64,000 bases of DNA, from assembly GCA_963709655.1 (NCBI GenBank), contig CAVPXF010000004.1, positions 434,001 to 498,000 of the forward strand. The letters are read 5' to 3'. The position numbers were made by a program, and so were the translations under genes. Source of the stretch: Roseiarcus sp963709655. GTDB taxonomy: Bacteria > Pseudomonadota > Alphaproteobacteria > Rhizobiales > Beijerinckiaceae. This document shows, in pieces, positions 54,518 to 63,485 of the stretch (positions are counted from its first letter, which is position 1; the number at the start of each line of letters is the position of its first letter). Below the pieces are notes generated by a model. The model worked only from the letters and a program-made list of their open reading frames with translations. It made no database searches and was not told the DNA's origin.

Positions 54518-54646
54518 ATGGCGCCGCAGTTCGATCGGCCGCTGCGCGACTTGTTGATCAAGGCGGGATACGAATTCGTGCCACAGGGACGCGGCAATAC
54601 GGCGAACGCGATCCTTCGGCAGGCGGGTCTGCCGAAAGCGTTTTGA
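54518..54646 (+). pseudogene. HicA-like toxin with an internal deletion
   Basis: A 42-codon frame reading FDRPLRDLLIKAGYEFVPQG, RGN, then directly TANAILRQAGLPKAF. HicA proteins normally have about 20-25 residues between these parts, including the catalytic His strand (HEKW...). The deletion is in frame and removes exactly that core, so it cannot be an active toxin. ATG 54518 lies just past the antitoxin stop. Confidence 0.7.
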
Positions 54647-54766
54647 CCTGGAACCCTCGCGCCTACAATCGCGAGTTCGATCACCTCTTCACTGCGTGTG
54701 GACAACGCCCCCTTTCGCATTGACCCTCGACCGGCGCGGTGGCTGCCTCTCTGGAGGAAAATCGGC

Positions 54767-55204
54767 ATGGCGATCGAGGACCAGCTTCGCGAACGTTTGA
54801 GGAAAGTCGAGGCGCTGTTTGTCGGCGGCGCGACGGCGGGCGAGCGCGATGCCGCCGGCGCCGCGGCCGCGCGATTGCGCGCAAAGCTCGAGGAGGCCGC
54901 CCGCTTCGATCGGCCGATCGAGATGAAGTTCACGATGCCGGACATGTGGTCGGTCCGTTTGTTTGTGGCGTTGTGCCGGCGCCACGGCTTCAAGCCTTTC
55001 CGCTATGGCGGCCAGCGTCACACGACCGTGATGGTCAAGGCGCCGAGGCAGGCCTTCGAGGCCGTGGTCTGGCGCGAGTTCCACGATCTCCACGCCGACC
55101 TTCAGGCGTATCTCGAAGAGACGACCGAGCGGGTGATCCGTGCAACGGTTTACGCGGACGCAGCCGACGTCGACATTGCGCCGGAGCCTGCGCGGCGACG
55201 CTGA
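54767..55204 (+). CDS. DUF2786-like protein, function unknown
   Basis: A 145-residue protein. The N-terminal helix hairpin RLRKVEALFVGGATAGERDA, ARLRAKLEEAARFD resembles the DUF2786 motif. The rest (MPDMWSVRLFVALCRRHGFK, RHTTVMVKAPRQAFEAVVWR, EFHDLHADLQAYL) is a compact alpha/beta domain. ATG 54767 is chosen because GGAGG stands close upstream. No function is known to me. Confidence 0.65.
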   Translation: MAIEDQLRERLRKVEALFVGGATAGERDAAGAAAARLRAKLEEAARFDRPIEMKFTMPDMWSVRLFVALCRRHGFKPFRYGGQRHTTVMVKAPRQAFEAVVWREFHDLHADLQAYLEETTERVIRATVYADAADVDIAPEPARRR

Positions 55205-55267
55205 CCCGTCGGAGTGCGCCGTTCGGTCCGATTGTCGTCGAGCCTGGACGACATTAGGAAGCAGGGC

Positions 55268-55981
55268 ATGTCCAGGCACATTTTCATCCTCACGGGCGCC
55301 GGGGTGTCCGCCGAAAGCGGGCTCGGAACCTTTCGCGACAAGCGCGGCGAAGGGATCTGGGCGAAGTTCGACCCGATGGAGCTCGCCACGCCGCAAGCCT
55401 TCGCGCGCGATCCGAAGAGGGTGCTCGCCTTCTACGACGCGCGCCGGCGCAATCTTCTCGAGGCAGAGCCGAATGCGGCGCATATCGCGCTGGCGCGGCT
55501 CGAGCGGGAGCTGGCGGGGCAGGGCGGCGAGTTGACCCTCGTGACCCAGAACATCGACGATCTGCATGAGCGCGCCGGCTCGCAGCGCGTCCTCCACATG
55601 CACGGCGAACTCTTGAAGGCGCGCTGCCGGAATTGCGAAGCGGCGCCGGTCTGGCGGGGCGACCTGACCGTCGAGGACGCCTGTCCCGACTGCGCGCTTC
55701 CCGGCGCGCTGCGCCCGCACGTCGTGTGGTTCGGCGAGGCGCCGCTGCATCTCGACGATATCGACCGGGCGCTGCGCAACGCGGACCTGTTCGTCGCGAT
55801 CGGGACGTCGGGCGCCGTCTATCCGGCGGCCGGGTTCGTCGCGGAAGCGCGCGCCTGTGGCGTTCCGACCTGCGAGATCAACCTCGAGGCCGCCGACAAC
55901 GCCTATTGCTTCGACGAAGCCCGCTACGGCCCGGCGAGCGAAACCGTGCCGGCTTGGGTCGAAGACGTGCTGCAGAGCTGA
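55268..55981 (+). CDS. cobB: NAD-dependent protein deacylase (class III sirtuin, CobB)
   Basis: A 237-residue sirtuin. NAD site: ILTGAGVSAESGLGTFRD, LVTQNIDDLHERAGS. Catalytic His in VLHMHGELLKARC. Four zinc cysteines in CRNCE and CPDCAL. VLAFYDARRR carries the Tyr-x-x-Arg pair that, in class III sirtuins such as SIRT5, selects succinyl- or malonyl-lysine over acetyl-lysine. ATG 55268 starts 7 residues before the NAD motif, as usual. Confidence 0.92.
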   Translation: MSRHIFILTGAGVSAESGLGTFRDKRGEGIWAKFDPMELATPQAFARDPKRVLAFYDARRRNLLEAEPNAAHIALARLERELAGQGGELTLVTQNIDDLHERAGSQRVLHMHGELLKARCRNCEAAPVWRGDLTVEDACPDCALPGALRPHVVWFGEAPLHLDDIDRALRNADLFVAIGTSGAVYPAAGFVAEARACGVPTCEINLEAADNAYCFDEARYGPASETVPAWVEDVLQS

Positions 55982-56397
55982 CGGGCCGGGTCAGACCGCG
56001 AGTTCGAGCCATCGCGCCTCCTTCTCCGCGCAGCGGGGAAGGAGGCCCGGAGGGCCGGATGGGGTGCGGAAAGCTGGGATGGGCCGACGAACGCTCGGAG
56101 TGACGATCGTGCAATCCGACCCAAAGTTGCGGCAGCGGACCACACCCCATCCGGCGCTCCGCGCCACCTTCCCCAGCAAGCTGGGGAAGCATAGCGCCCG
56201 CTTTCGAAATGTGAATGCCATAGCCTTGCGTCCAAGGACGGAACCGGCCTGAGCGTCGTCGACAATCCGGTTGACGGCGATCTTTTCACCCGCCGGCTTG
56301 AGGAATATCTCAAGACGTGGTGGAAAAAGGGCGGGGGAAGACGGTCGGCGCGGGCGGCCAACGCTCGAGCCCAAGCCCGCAAAAAGGGTCGAGCGCT
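55982..56397. other. Gap filled by a dispersed repeat
   Basis: The palindromic repeat occupies 56010-56195 (separate entry). From 56196 to 56397 a frame reading DNPVDGDLFTRRLEEYLKTW could be a gene remnant but has no start and no recognised family. Confidence 0.35.
56010..56195. repeat. Dispersed palindromic repeat, copy at 56.1 kb
   Basis: GCCGGATGGGGTGCGG, then GATCGTGCAATCCGACCC, then CACACCCCATCCGGC and CACCTTCCCCAGCAAGCTGG. The order and orientation of modules match the copies at 47.3 kb and within the 324-bp coding repeat. The two CCGGATGGGGTG modules face each other, so the whole can fold. Confidence 0.85.
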
Positions 56398-57258
56398 ATG
56401 TCGGACACCCTCCTCGTCTTCAGCTTTGTCGAGGTCAACGGCGTCACCCTTCATTGCGCCTCGGCCGGCCCCGAAGACGGCCCGCTGGTCGTGCTGCTGC
56501 ACGGATTTCCAGAATTCTGGTTCGCCTGGCGCGACTATTTCGCGCCGCTCGCCGAGCGCGGCTTTCATGTGGTCGCGCCGGACCAGCGCGGCTACAATCT
56601 GTCGAGCAAGCCCGAGGGGGCGGGCGCCTACAAACTCGACCTCGCCGCCGCCGACGTCTTCGCGCTCGCGAGCGCGCTCGGCCGCGAGCGTTTCCATGTC
56701 GCGGGCCACGATTGGGGCGCCGCCGTCGTCTGGACCATGGCGGGCCTGGACCCCAAACGCCTCACCAGCGCGACGATGATCCAGGCGCCCCATCCCGCCC
56801 TCTGGCTCAAGGCGATTCGGGAGGATCCGGAACAACGGATGAAGAGCCGCTATGTGCAGATCCTGCGTCTGCCCTGGCTGTCGGAGATGGGTCTCAAGCT
56901 CGGCAATTTCGCGGGCCTGGCGCGGGCCTTCCGGTCCGCGGCGCGGCCGGAGGCCTTTGCCGGCGAGACGCTCGACGTCTATCGGGCGGCCTGGCGCCAG
57001 CCCGGCGCGCTGACGGGCATGCTGAACTGGTATCGCGCCCTCTACGTCGACGAGCCGGCGACGCCCGCGGCGGCAAGCCTCATCCCGCCGACGCTGGTGC
57101 TATGGGGCGACCGGGACGAGTTCGCCGTGCCGACGCTCGCCGACGAAAGCGCGAAGCTTTGCGCCAATGCGCGCCTGCGCCACCTGCCGCAGGCGACCCA
57201 CTGGATCATCCACGACGCGCCCGACCTCGTGCGCGACGCGCTGCTCGATCATTTGTAG
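56398..57258 (+). CDS. Alpha/beta hydrolase, epoxide hydrolase-like
   Basis: A 286-residue enzyme. Oxyanion motif VLLHGFPEFWFAWRDYF, nucleophile Asp in HVAGHDWGAAVVW (an Asp-type elbow, as in epoxide hydrolases and haloalkane dehalogenases), acid in LVLWGDRDEFAVP and His in THWIIHDAPD. A cap domain with WLKAIREDPEQ lies between. Substrate unknown. ATG 56398 is chosen; the open frame further left is low complexity. Confidence 0.87.
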   Translation: MSDTLLVFSFVEVNGVTLHCASAGPEDGPLVVLLHGFPEFWFAWRDYFAPLAERGFHVVAPDQRGYNLSSKPEGAGAYKLDLAAADVFALASALGRERFHVAGHDWGAAVVWTMAGLDPKRLTSATMIQAPHPALWLKAIREDPEQRMKSRYVQILRLPWLSEMGLKLGNFAGLARAFRSAARPEAFAGETLDVYRAAWRQPGALTGMLNWYRALYVDEPATPAAASLIPPTLVLWGDRDEFAVPTLADESAKLCANARLRHLPQATHWIIHDAPDLVRDALLDHL

Positions 57259-57293
57259 GGCGGAATGATTCCTTTTTGCGCCGGCGCCCGCTC

Positions 57294-57328
57294 GTGTCAT
57301 CCCCGCGCACGCGGGGATCCAGGGTCGC
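57294..57328. repeat. Ubiquitous intergenic palindrome
   Basis: TGTCATCCCCGCGCACGCGG followed by GGATCCAGGG is the widespread GTCATTCCCGCG/CGCGGGAAT-type bacterial intergenic repeat. It sits between two convergent genes, where it can form a hairpin. Confidence 0.7.
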
Positions 57329-57380
57329 GACCCGGGCGCCTGTCGCGATTGTGCAAAGACTGGCCCGCCCGCCGCCGCCT

Positions 57381-58403
57381 TCAAAGCGCCGGCTCAGCCG
57401 CCGGCAATGTCCACGCGCCGTTGAGGAGGGCGGCGCGCGGCCGGTAGAGCCGGACGATGTAGCTCCAGTCGGGCGGCGTCGGGATGCAGTTCACGACATG
57501 GCCGTCGCAGCCGCCGAACTGCACCACGACCGCGCCGTCGGGGCCGGCCGCGGCCGTCACCGAATTGACCGTATAGGCCTTTTGCGGGTTGGCCGCGAAA
57601 CGGCCGTCGGCGTCGTACACGCTGACTGACCAAAAGCCGTCGACCGGCGCGTCCTTCAGCGTCAGACGATAGACGGTCCGGCCGTCGTTGCGGTCCGGGA
57701 CCACGTTGACGAACAGCGCGTCCGTCTGCGGCAGGCCGCCCCAGGCGGCGCCGGCGCCGATCAGCCGGCGCACCGGATCGCCGGCGCCGCGCGGGCCCGC
57801 GAGCCCCTTCGCGTCCGGCAGGGTCTCGGCCAGGACCATGAGGCCGGTGCGGACGTCGACCTGGCTGGTCGCGTCCCAATTGGGGACGGTGAACGCGCCG
57901 GGGCCGCCCGGCTGGTCGATCTTGATCGCGTTCTGCAGCGCGCGCACCGCCTCGATGTCTTTCGGATCGCCGGCGTCGACAAAAATCCGAACCGCCGCAA
58001 AGGCGTAGCGCGAGCCGAGGGCGTCCTTGGTCAGGGTGGTCGGGCCGGGCCCGTAAACGACCTTCACGGTGTTGGCGTCCTCGTCGACGATCTGCATCGA
58101 CAGAAAGCGCTTGCCGGCGTCGGGCAGCGTGATCGTGACCGGGCCTGCGGCGAGATCGAACACCGCCGCGGAATAGAGCGTGTCCCGGTTCATCCGCGTC
58201 ACGCCCTGATGATCGAGCGCGACCGGATCGCGGCGATGGACGAACTTGCCGAGGCCCCCCTCTTTCACGAGGGCGGCGAAATGGAGATCGGATTCGGCGC
58301 GCGGGAAATTCTCGGGCGTGACGGGGATCGGCGGCGGCGGATGATGGGCCGGCGGCTGGGCCATCGCGGCTGCCGCGGCGGCGAGCAGCAGGGCGAATTT
58401 CAT
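57381..58403 (-). CDS. Exported DUF1254/DUF1214 protein
   Basis: A 340-residue protein with a signal peptide (KFALLLAAAAAAMA-Q). A DUF1254 region follows (VTRMNRDTLYSAAVFDLAAG, GKRFLSMQIVDEDANTV), then a DUF1214 region (APVDGFWSVSVYDADGRFAA, YTVNSVTAAAGPDGAVVVQF). This two-domain family is common in proteobacteria, with no established activity. ATG 58403 begins a clean signal peptide. It is divergent from the sugar transporter across a 346-bp gap that shows no other feature. Confidence 0.85.
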   Translation of the reverse strand: MKFALLLAAAAAAMAQPPAHHPPPPIPVTPENFPRAESDLHFAALVKEGGLGKFVHRRDPVALDHQGVTRMNRDTLYSAAVFDLAAGPVTITLPDAGKRFLSMQIVDEDANTVKVVYGPGPTTLTKDALGSRYAFAAVRIFVDAGDPKDIEAVRALQNAIKIDQPGGPGAFTVPNWDATSQVDVRTGLMVLAETLPDAKGLAGPRGAGDPVRRLIGAGAAWGGLPQTDALFVNVVPDRNDGRTVYRLTLKDAPVDGFWSVSVYDADGRFAANPQKAYTVNSVTAAAGPDGAVVVQFGGCDGHVVNCIPTPPDWSYIVRLYRPRAALLNGAWTLPAAEPAL

Positions 58404-58749
58404 CGTCGTCTCCGTCGCAACGGCCCGTGGTTCATACAACTCTTTGGAAGGCGAGCGCCCCACAGCCGGCAAGAGCAAAGTGTGTCTCTTCGGCGCGGCG
58501 CAGGCAATCGCCATTTCACGCGTGCAGCCCGCGTTCGGTCAAGCCGCGGCGTCGTCACGCGCTCCGACCATGGATTGCACGGAGCTCCTCGGCGGTCGTC
58601 TGCGCCGTCGCCTTGTCGAGCCCCTCGCGGCCGCCGCGCACGAAGATCAGCGCCATGCCCGCCGTTGACGAAAGGGCGCCACGCTGCGAAGCTGAGCTTC
58701 GGGGCGCATCATCAAAGCGCGAAACAATCAAGAGCGTAGGGAGGAAGTC

Positions 58750-59740
58750 GTGGAACGACGTACGGCATTGAAACTCATGGGCGCTGCGACGGCGATGGCT
58801 GGCGCCGGGCTCGCTACTGGTCGCGCCAGCGCCGCCGAAAAACCGACGATCGCCCTGATCCCGGGCCTGACGTCCGACGGTTTCTACATCACCATGCACA
58901 AAGGCGCGGAAGCCGCGGCGAAGGCGGTCGGCGCGGAGCTCGTCTACCAGGGCGCGGCGGAATGGAACGTATCGCTGCAGGTTCCGATCCTTGACGCGAT
59001 CATCGCCAAAAAGCCGGGCGCGATCATGATTGCGCCGACCGACAAGGTCCAGCTCATCAAGCCTTTGCGCAAGGCGTTCGACGCCGGCATCACGGTCGTT
59101 TGCGTCGACACCTTCATCGGCGACGGCGTCTTCCAGACCGGATCGGGCGACGCTGATTTTCCGATCAGCTATGTCGCGTCCGACAACGTGCTCGGCGGTC
59201 GTATGGCGGCGCGCGCGCTCGCCAAGGCGATCGGCGAGAAGGGCAAGGTCTATGTCTCGAATGTCAAGCCGGGCGTCTCGACCACCGACCAGCGCGAGGA
59301 GGGCTTCAAGCTGGAGATGAAGAACTACCCCAACATTTCGGTGCTCGAGACCCAGTTCAACGACGACGACGCCAACAAGGCCGCGGCGCAGGTGCAGGCG
59401 GTCATGGGCCGCGTGCCCGATCTTGCCGGCGTCTTCGGCGCCAACCTGTTTTCGGCGACAGGAACCGCCAACGGCGTCAAGCAGGCGGGCAAGGCCGGCG
59501 TGGTCAAGATCGCCGGCTTCGATGCGCCCGAGTCGGTCGTCGCCCTGTTGAAGGACGGCACGTTTCGAGCTCACCATCGCCCAGCATCCGGCCGAGATCG
59601 GCTATTTCGGCTACATCGTCGCTTACGCGCACTTGACCGGCAATCCGGTTCCGACCGCGATCGGGACCGGCTTCACCGTCATGACCAAAGCCAATATCGA
59701 CGATCCGAACGTCTCGAAATTCCTCTACAAGAGCTCGTGA
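58750..59740 (+). CDS. frcB: Sugar ABC transporter binding protein (FrcB-like), one-base frameshift
   Basis: A CUT2 periplasmic binding protein, about 330 residues when repaired. The leader RRTALKLMGAATAMAGAGLA suggests Tat export. The body reads PTIALIPGLTSDGFYITMHK, GAIMIAPTDKVQLIKPL and VPDLAGVFGANLFSATGTAN. At ACGTTTCGAG (about 59562) one extra T breaks the frame. Without it the protein continues ELTIAQHPAEIGYFGYIVAY, ending SKFLYKSS at 59740. The permease and ATPase genes follow in order. FrcB is the fructose/mannose/ribose binder of rhizobia; the sugar is inferred. Confidence 0.85.
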
Positions 59741-59816
59741 TCGCACGGTTTCGCGGAGGCGCCGCTGGCCCCTTGCGGGCCAGCGCTTTGCGCTTTCAAG
59801 TTCGTCCAGGAACCGC

Positions 59817-60851
59817 ATGACGATCGCAACGACGACGCCCCCGGCGAGACTTGCCCACCCCATACTTCTCTGGATCGCGCAGCTCAGGGCCTGGGCGTTC
59901 CTGATCGTGCTCGTCGCCTTCTTCGAGATCTGGGCGCGCGCGGCGGAAGGCATCTCGTTCCTTTTCAATGTCTACAACATCCAGTCGATCCTGGTGTTCG
60001 CCACCGCGCCGCTGTTGCTGGCGCTCGGCCAGACCTTCGTCATCATCTCCTCCGGCATCGATTTGTCGCTCGGGTTCGTGATGGGCCTGTCGTCGGTGAT
60101 CGCGGCCCATGCGTCCAACTATTTCACGGCAGAGCTCGGTCTGCCGCCGTTCGTGGCGATGCTGGCGGCGATCCTTTCCGGGGCCGCGGTCGCGCTCGTT
60201 CCCGGCCTCGTCAACGGCCTTCTGGTCTCCCGCCTGCAGATCCCGCCGTTCATCGGCACGCTCGGCATGTACGGCGTCGCGCGCGGCGCGGCCTATCTCT
60301 TCGCCGGCGGCATGACGGTCGCCATCGACAACGACTGGTACAGCGCGATCGGCAACGGCCGGGTTTATGGGGTCCCGGTTCTGGTGATCCTCACCGGCGT
60401 CGCCTGCCTGATCCTCCATTACATGCTGTCGCAGACGCGCTTCGGACAGCACACCTACGCGCTCGGCGCCAGCAAGCCGGCCGCGAATCGCGCCGGGATC
60501 GACATCAAGGGACTGACGCTCAGGATCTATCTGCTCTCGGCCGTGATGGCGGGCTTTGCGGGCGCCATGTACACCGGACGCTTCACCGCCGGCGCCCCCC
60601 AGGCGGGCGAGCCGCTGCTCCTGGATTCGATCGCCGCGGTCGTCATCGGCGGCGCGAGCCTGTTCGGCGGATCGGGCACGATCTGGGGCACGATCGCCGG
60701 CGCGCTTGTCATCGCGGTCATCCAGTACGGTCTGGTCTTTATCAATGTCGAGCCGTTCTGGCAGTTCATCGCGGTCGGCGTCGTCATCATCATTTCGGTC
60801 TTCGCCGATCAGACCCAGCGCCGCCTGATGGGAGGGCGACAGGTTGAGTGA
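59817..60851 (+). CDS. frcC: Sugar ABC transporter permease (FrcC-like)
   Basis: A 344-residue polytopic RbsC-family permease. Diagnostic parts are FVIISSGIDLSLGFVMGLSS, PGLVNGLLVSRLQIPPFIGT and LGASKPAANRAGIDIKGLTL (the coupling loop). SIAAVVIGGASLFGGSGTIW follows near the end. It forms the membrane channel with the neighbouring ATPase. Its stop overlaps the ATPase start. Confidence 0.93.
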   Translation: MTIATTTPPARLAHPILLWIAQLRAWAFLIVLVAFFEIWARAAEGISFLFNVYNIQSILVFATAPLLLALGQTFVIISSGIDLSLGFVMGLSSVIAAHASNYFTAELGLPPFVAMLAAILSGAAVALVPGLVNGLLVSRLQIPPFIGTLGMYGVARGAAYLFAGGMTVAIDNDWYSAIGNGRVYGVPVLVILTGVACLILHYMLSQTRFGQHTYALGASKPAANRAGIDIKGLTLRIYLLSAVMAGFAGAMYTGRFTAGAPQAGEPLLLDSIAAVVIGGASLFGGSGTIWGTIAGALVIAVIQYGLVFINVEPFWQFIAVGVVIIISVFADQTQRRLMGGRQVE

Positions 60852-61590
60852 CGCGGAGCCGATCCTGGCGGTACGCAACGTCTCGAAAGCCTTCGGTGCC
60901 GTGCAGGCGCTGAAAGGGGTGTCTTTCGACGTCCACCCGGGCGAGGTTGTCGCGCTCGCCGGCGACAACGGCGCGGGCAAGTCGACGCTGATCAAGGCGA
61001 TTTCCGGCGTATTCCAGCACAACTCGGGCGAGATCCTGCTCGGTGGCGAGCCGATCAACTTCGCCACGCCCCAGGAGGCGCGTGAAAGCGGAATCGAGAC
61101 GATCTACCAGGACCTGGCGCTCGCCGACAATCTATCGATCGGCGAGAACATCTTTCTCGGACGCGAGCCCAAGCGCATGCTGCTCGGCGTGTTGCCGATC
61201 CTGGATCGGGGCCGAATGGCTGAAGCCGCAAAAGAGGCGATGGCCCGGCTCGACTTCCACGTGACGCGGCTCGACGCGCCGGTCGCGGCCTTTTCCGGCG
61301 GACAACGGCAGGCGATCGCCATTGGCCGCGCCCTCTACTGGAACGCCCGGCTCGTCATCATGGACGAGCCGACGGCGGCGCTGGGCGTGCCCGAGCAGCG
61401 CCGCGTGCTGGCGCTGATCAAGTCGCTCAGGGGCCAAGGCAAGGGGATCATCTTCATCTCCCACAACCTGCGCGATATATTCGAGGTCGCCGACGAGATC
61501 GTCGTCTTCCGGCACGGTGAGAACGCGGGCCAGCGCAAGCCGTCCGAAACAACTCACGACGAGGTCGTCAAGCTGATGGTCGGGGTCTAG
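60844..61590 (+). CDS. frcA: Sugar ABC transporter ATPase (FrcA-like)
   Basis: A 248-residue single ATP-binding domain. Walker A is in ALAGDNGAGKSTLIKAI, the signature in AAFSGGQRQAIAIGRAL, Walker B in LVIMDEPTAALGVPE, the switch His in IIFISHNLRD. Most RbsA-type CUT2 ATPases have two domains; a single domain is typical of FrcA. The TTG at 60844, inside the permease stop, is the best start. Confidence 0.92.
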   Translation: MSDAEPILAVRNVSKAFGAVQALKGVSFDVHPGEVVALAGDNGAGKSTLIKAISGVFQHNSGEILLGGEPINFATPQEARESGIETIYQDLALADNLSIGENIFLGREPKRMLLGVLPILDRGRMAEAAKEAMARLDFHVTRLDAPVAAFSGGQRQAIAIGRALYWNARLVIMDEPTAALGVPEQRRVLALIKSLRGQGKGIIFISHNLRDIFEVADEIVVFRHGENAGQRKPSETTHDEVVKLMVGV

Positions 61591-61621
61591 CTCATCTGGC
61601 GGTGGATCAGCTTGTCCGGCC

Positions 61622-62293
61622 TCAAGCGGCGATCTCGTTCCACAGCACGCGCAACGGAGGCTCGTCCTCCTCGATCTTGGCGAAGCGGCCGACTGGTTCG
61701 AGAAAGTAATTGTCGGTCTTGTCGTCGTTGACCTGGCTGACCTCGCCGACCAGCACCGCGCCCCCGCCCTCGTCGCCGTAGAAGCGGTGGTAGACGCCGC
61801 GCTCGATGGTCACGCTCTCGCCGGGATGAAGCCGAAGCCTCTCCCAAGGCCGCAAGGTCCGTGCAGCGCCATCGACGAGCAGGGTCACGGGCTCGTCTGT
61901 CGGCCTTCCGTCCCTGTCCGCATGGGCGAATTCCAGCGCCAGGACGCCGCCGGCGCGGTTGATGATGTCCTCCATCTTGACGCGATGGAGATGCGTCGGC
62001 GTCTCCTGGCCCTCGCCGACGATCAGCAGCTTCTCGGCGTAGGGTTTGCCCTTGGGATCGCTCTGGACGCCGTTGCGCACGCAGAACAGCGTCAGTCCGC
62101 GCCTGGAAAAATCGCCGGAACCGAAGTCGGTGATGTCCCAGCCCATCTGATGGTCGCGCAGATACTTCGCCGTCTCGCCGGCTTTGGCGAAATCCTCGAC
62201 CGTCCAGTGCGCCCAAGCCGGCAGGGACCAACGATTGGCCTTCAGGAGCTCGATGGCTTGACGGATGGCGGCGTTGATCTCCGATCTTTTCAT
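61622..62293 (-). CDS. D-lyxose isomerase (cupin)
   Basis: A 223-residue cupin isomerase interconverting D-lyxose/D-xylulose and D-mannose/D-fructose. It shows AWAHWTVEDFAKAG, the metal site TPTHLHRVKMEDIINRAGG (HxH and Glu), PGESVTIERGVYHRFYGDEG, and WNEIAA at the end. It faces the sugar transporter and would act on the same substrate pool. ATG 62293 starts at MKRSEINAAIRQ; the longer frame is upstream junk. Confidence 0.88.
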   Translation of the reverse strand: MKRSEINAAIRQAIELLKANRWSLPAWAHWTVEDFAKAGETAKYLRDHQMGWDITDFGSGDFSRRGLTLFCVRNGVQSDPKGKPYAEKLLIVGEGQETPTHLHRVKMEDIINRAGGVLALEFAHADRDGRPTDEPVTLLVDGAARTLRPWERLRLHPGESVTIERGVYHRFYGDEGGGAVLVGEVSQVNDDKTDNYFLEPVGRFAKIEEDEPPLRVLWNEIAA

Positions 62294-62763
62294 CTTGCGC
62301 CTCGAGAGCGCCGGCGTGAGAGCCGGCTCAACGCAGTTTGGAGCGTTTCGACGCGCGCGTCCACGGCAATCAATGGGTCCGCCCGCAAGCCGCGGGCGGG
62401 GAGACGCATCGCAATTCGAAGTCCGGGCGAGGCGCCCACCGGCGACGCGCTCAGTGTCGCGACGCCGGATTCCTAGGCTGGCCAACGGAACAAGCGAGAC
62501 AAATTCACCACAAAGAACACGAAGAACCACCAAGGCGTAGAAAGAGTCCCATAAACGGGCCGGATGAAGCGTTATCGCGCGATGTACGCTGATGCATGGT
62601 TGTCAGGGAACAGCGAAAAGTCTATATCCATTGCCCAAGTGCACCAAATCCGTCACTCGGGCGACCAGCCTGACGCTCAGCATTGCGACGCGGATTGCAT
62701 AGGACGAGACTAATCCGTCCGGCACTGTTCCAGCCAAACATAGATAACCTTTGGAGGATGAGA
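62294..62763. other. Gap with a dispersed repeat half
   Basis: A single CACGAAG-type arm lies at 62507-62545. GC drops towards 62580-62760, which should hold the DinB-like gene promoter. No gene is seen. Confidence 0.4.
62507..62545. repeat. CACGAAG-type dispersed repeat, copy 2 (left arm)
   Basis: TTCACCACAAAGAACACGAA then GAACCACCAAGGCGTAGAAA matches the left arm at 38764 almost base for base. Confidence 0.85.
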
Positions 62764-63264
62764 ATGATCTCAGCCGGATATTGCCGACTTATGTCCCGCT
62801 ATAACACTTGGCAGAATGCCTCGTTGGTAACGGCCGCCGATGGGCTAACCAACGAGGATCGCTGGAAGGATAGAGGTGCTTTTTTCCAATCGATCGCAGC
62901 TACATTGAACCATCTTTATTGGGCTGACGCCCTGATACTGGCGCGATTAAAAGGGAACGAGCGTCCAGAGGAAACCATCAAGCACTCCCTTACAAGTCCG
63001 TCGGATTGGGCTGACTTCAAGGCGCTCCGTTTGCAAAGGAACGACGAAATCGAAGAGTGGTCCGCGAGATTGCGCGACGCGGACCTGGACGGGATGCTTG
63101 TCTGGTATCCTGGGGATGGTTCCACCCGGATCGAGAAGGCAAAAGCGCTCTGTGTCATGCAGCTTTTCAACCACCAGACACACCATCGGGGCCAGGTCCA
63201 CGCGATGCTGACCGCAGCGGGCGCGAAACCGGAGCCGACTGATCTTCAGATGCTGGAATACTAA
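62764..63264 (+). CDS. DinB-family (DinB/YfiT-like) protein
   Basis: A 166-residue four-helix-bundle protein. Metal-ligand histidines are in SIAATLNHLYWADAL (first) and LFNHQTHHRGQVHAMLTAAG (pair), the DinB arrangement. Members are thiol-dependent S-transferases or of unknown role. ATG 62764 is chosen over 62758 because GGAGG stands 6 nt upstream. GC is below that of its neighbours, hinting at transfer. Confidence 0.87.
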   Translation: MISAGYCRLMSRYNTWQNASLVTAADGLTNEDRWKDRGAFFQSIAATLNHLYWADALILARLKGNERPEETIKHSLTSPSDWADFKALRLQRNDEIEEWSARLRDADLDGMLVWYPGDGSTRIEKAKALCVMQLFNHQTHHRGQVHAMLTAAGAKPEPTDLQMLEY

Positions 63265-63354
63265 GGCAGGTGCATTCTTAAAGTAACGGTGCAGGCTGGT
63301 TCACAGAATTCGGAGGCCCTTAGCGTAGGATTTCGCCCTCTCCCGCAGCCCAGT

Positions 63355-63420
63355 CGTTCTTTGTGTCCTTCGTGCCCTTCGTGGTGAAAGTCGGTCCATT
63401 TCGTTGGGCTGGCTGAAGGA
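63355..63420. repeat. CACGAAG-type dispersed repeat, copy 3 (right arm and tail)
   Basis: TTCTTTGTGTCCTTCGTGCC, then TTCGTGGTGAAAGTCGG and CGTTGGGCTGGCTGAAGGAA. It matches the right arm and tail at 38815-38895. With the left arm at 62507 it brackets the DinB-like gene in inverted orientation. Confidence 0.85.
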
Positions 63421-63485
63421 AACTGCTTAGGATCGAGAGGTGGCGGCGCCCGGAAGGTCTTACGGCGCCGATCGGAGGGCGAGCT

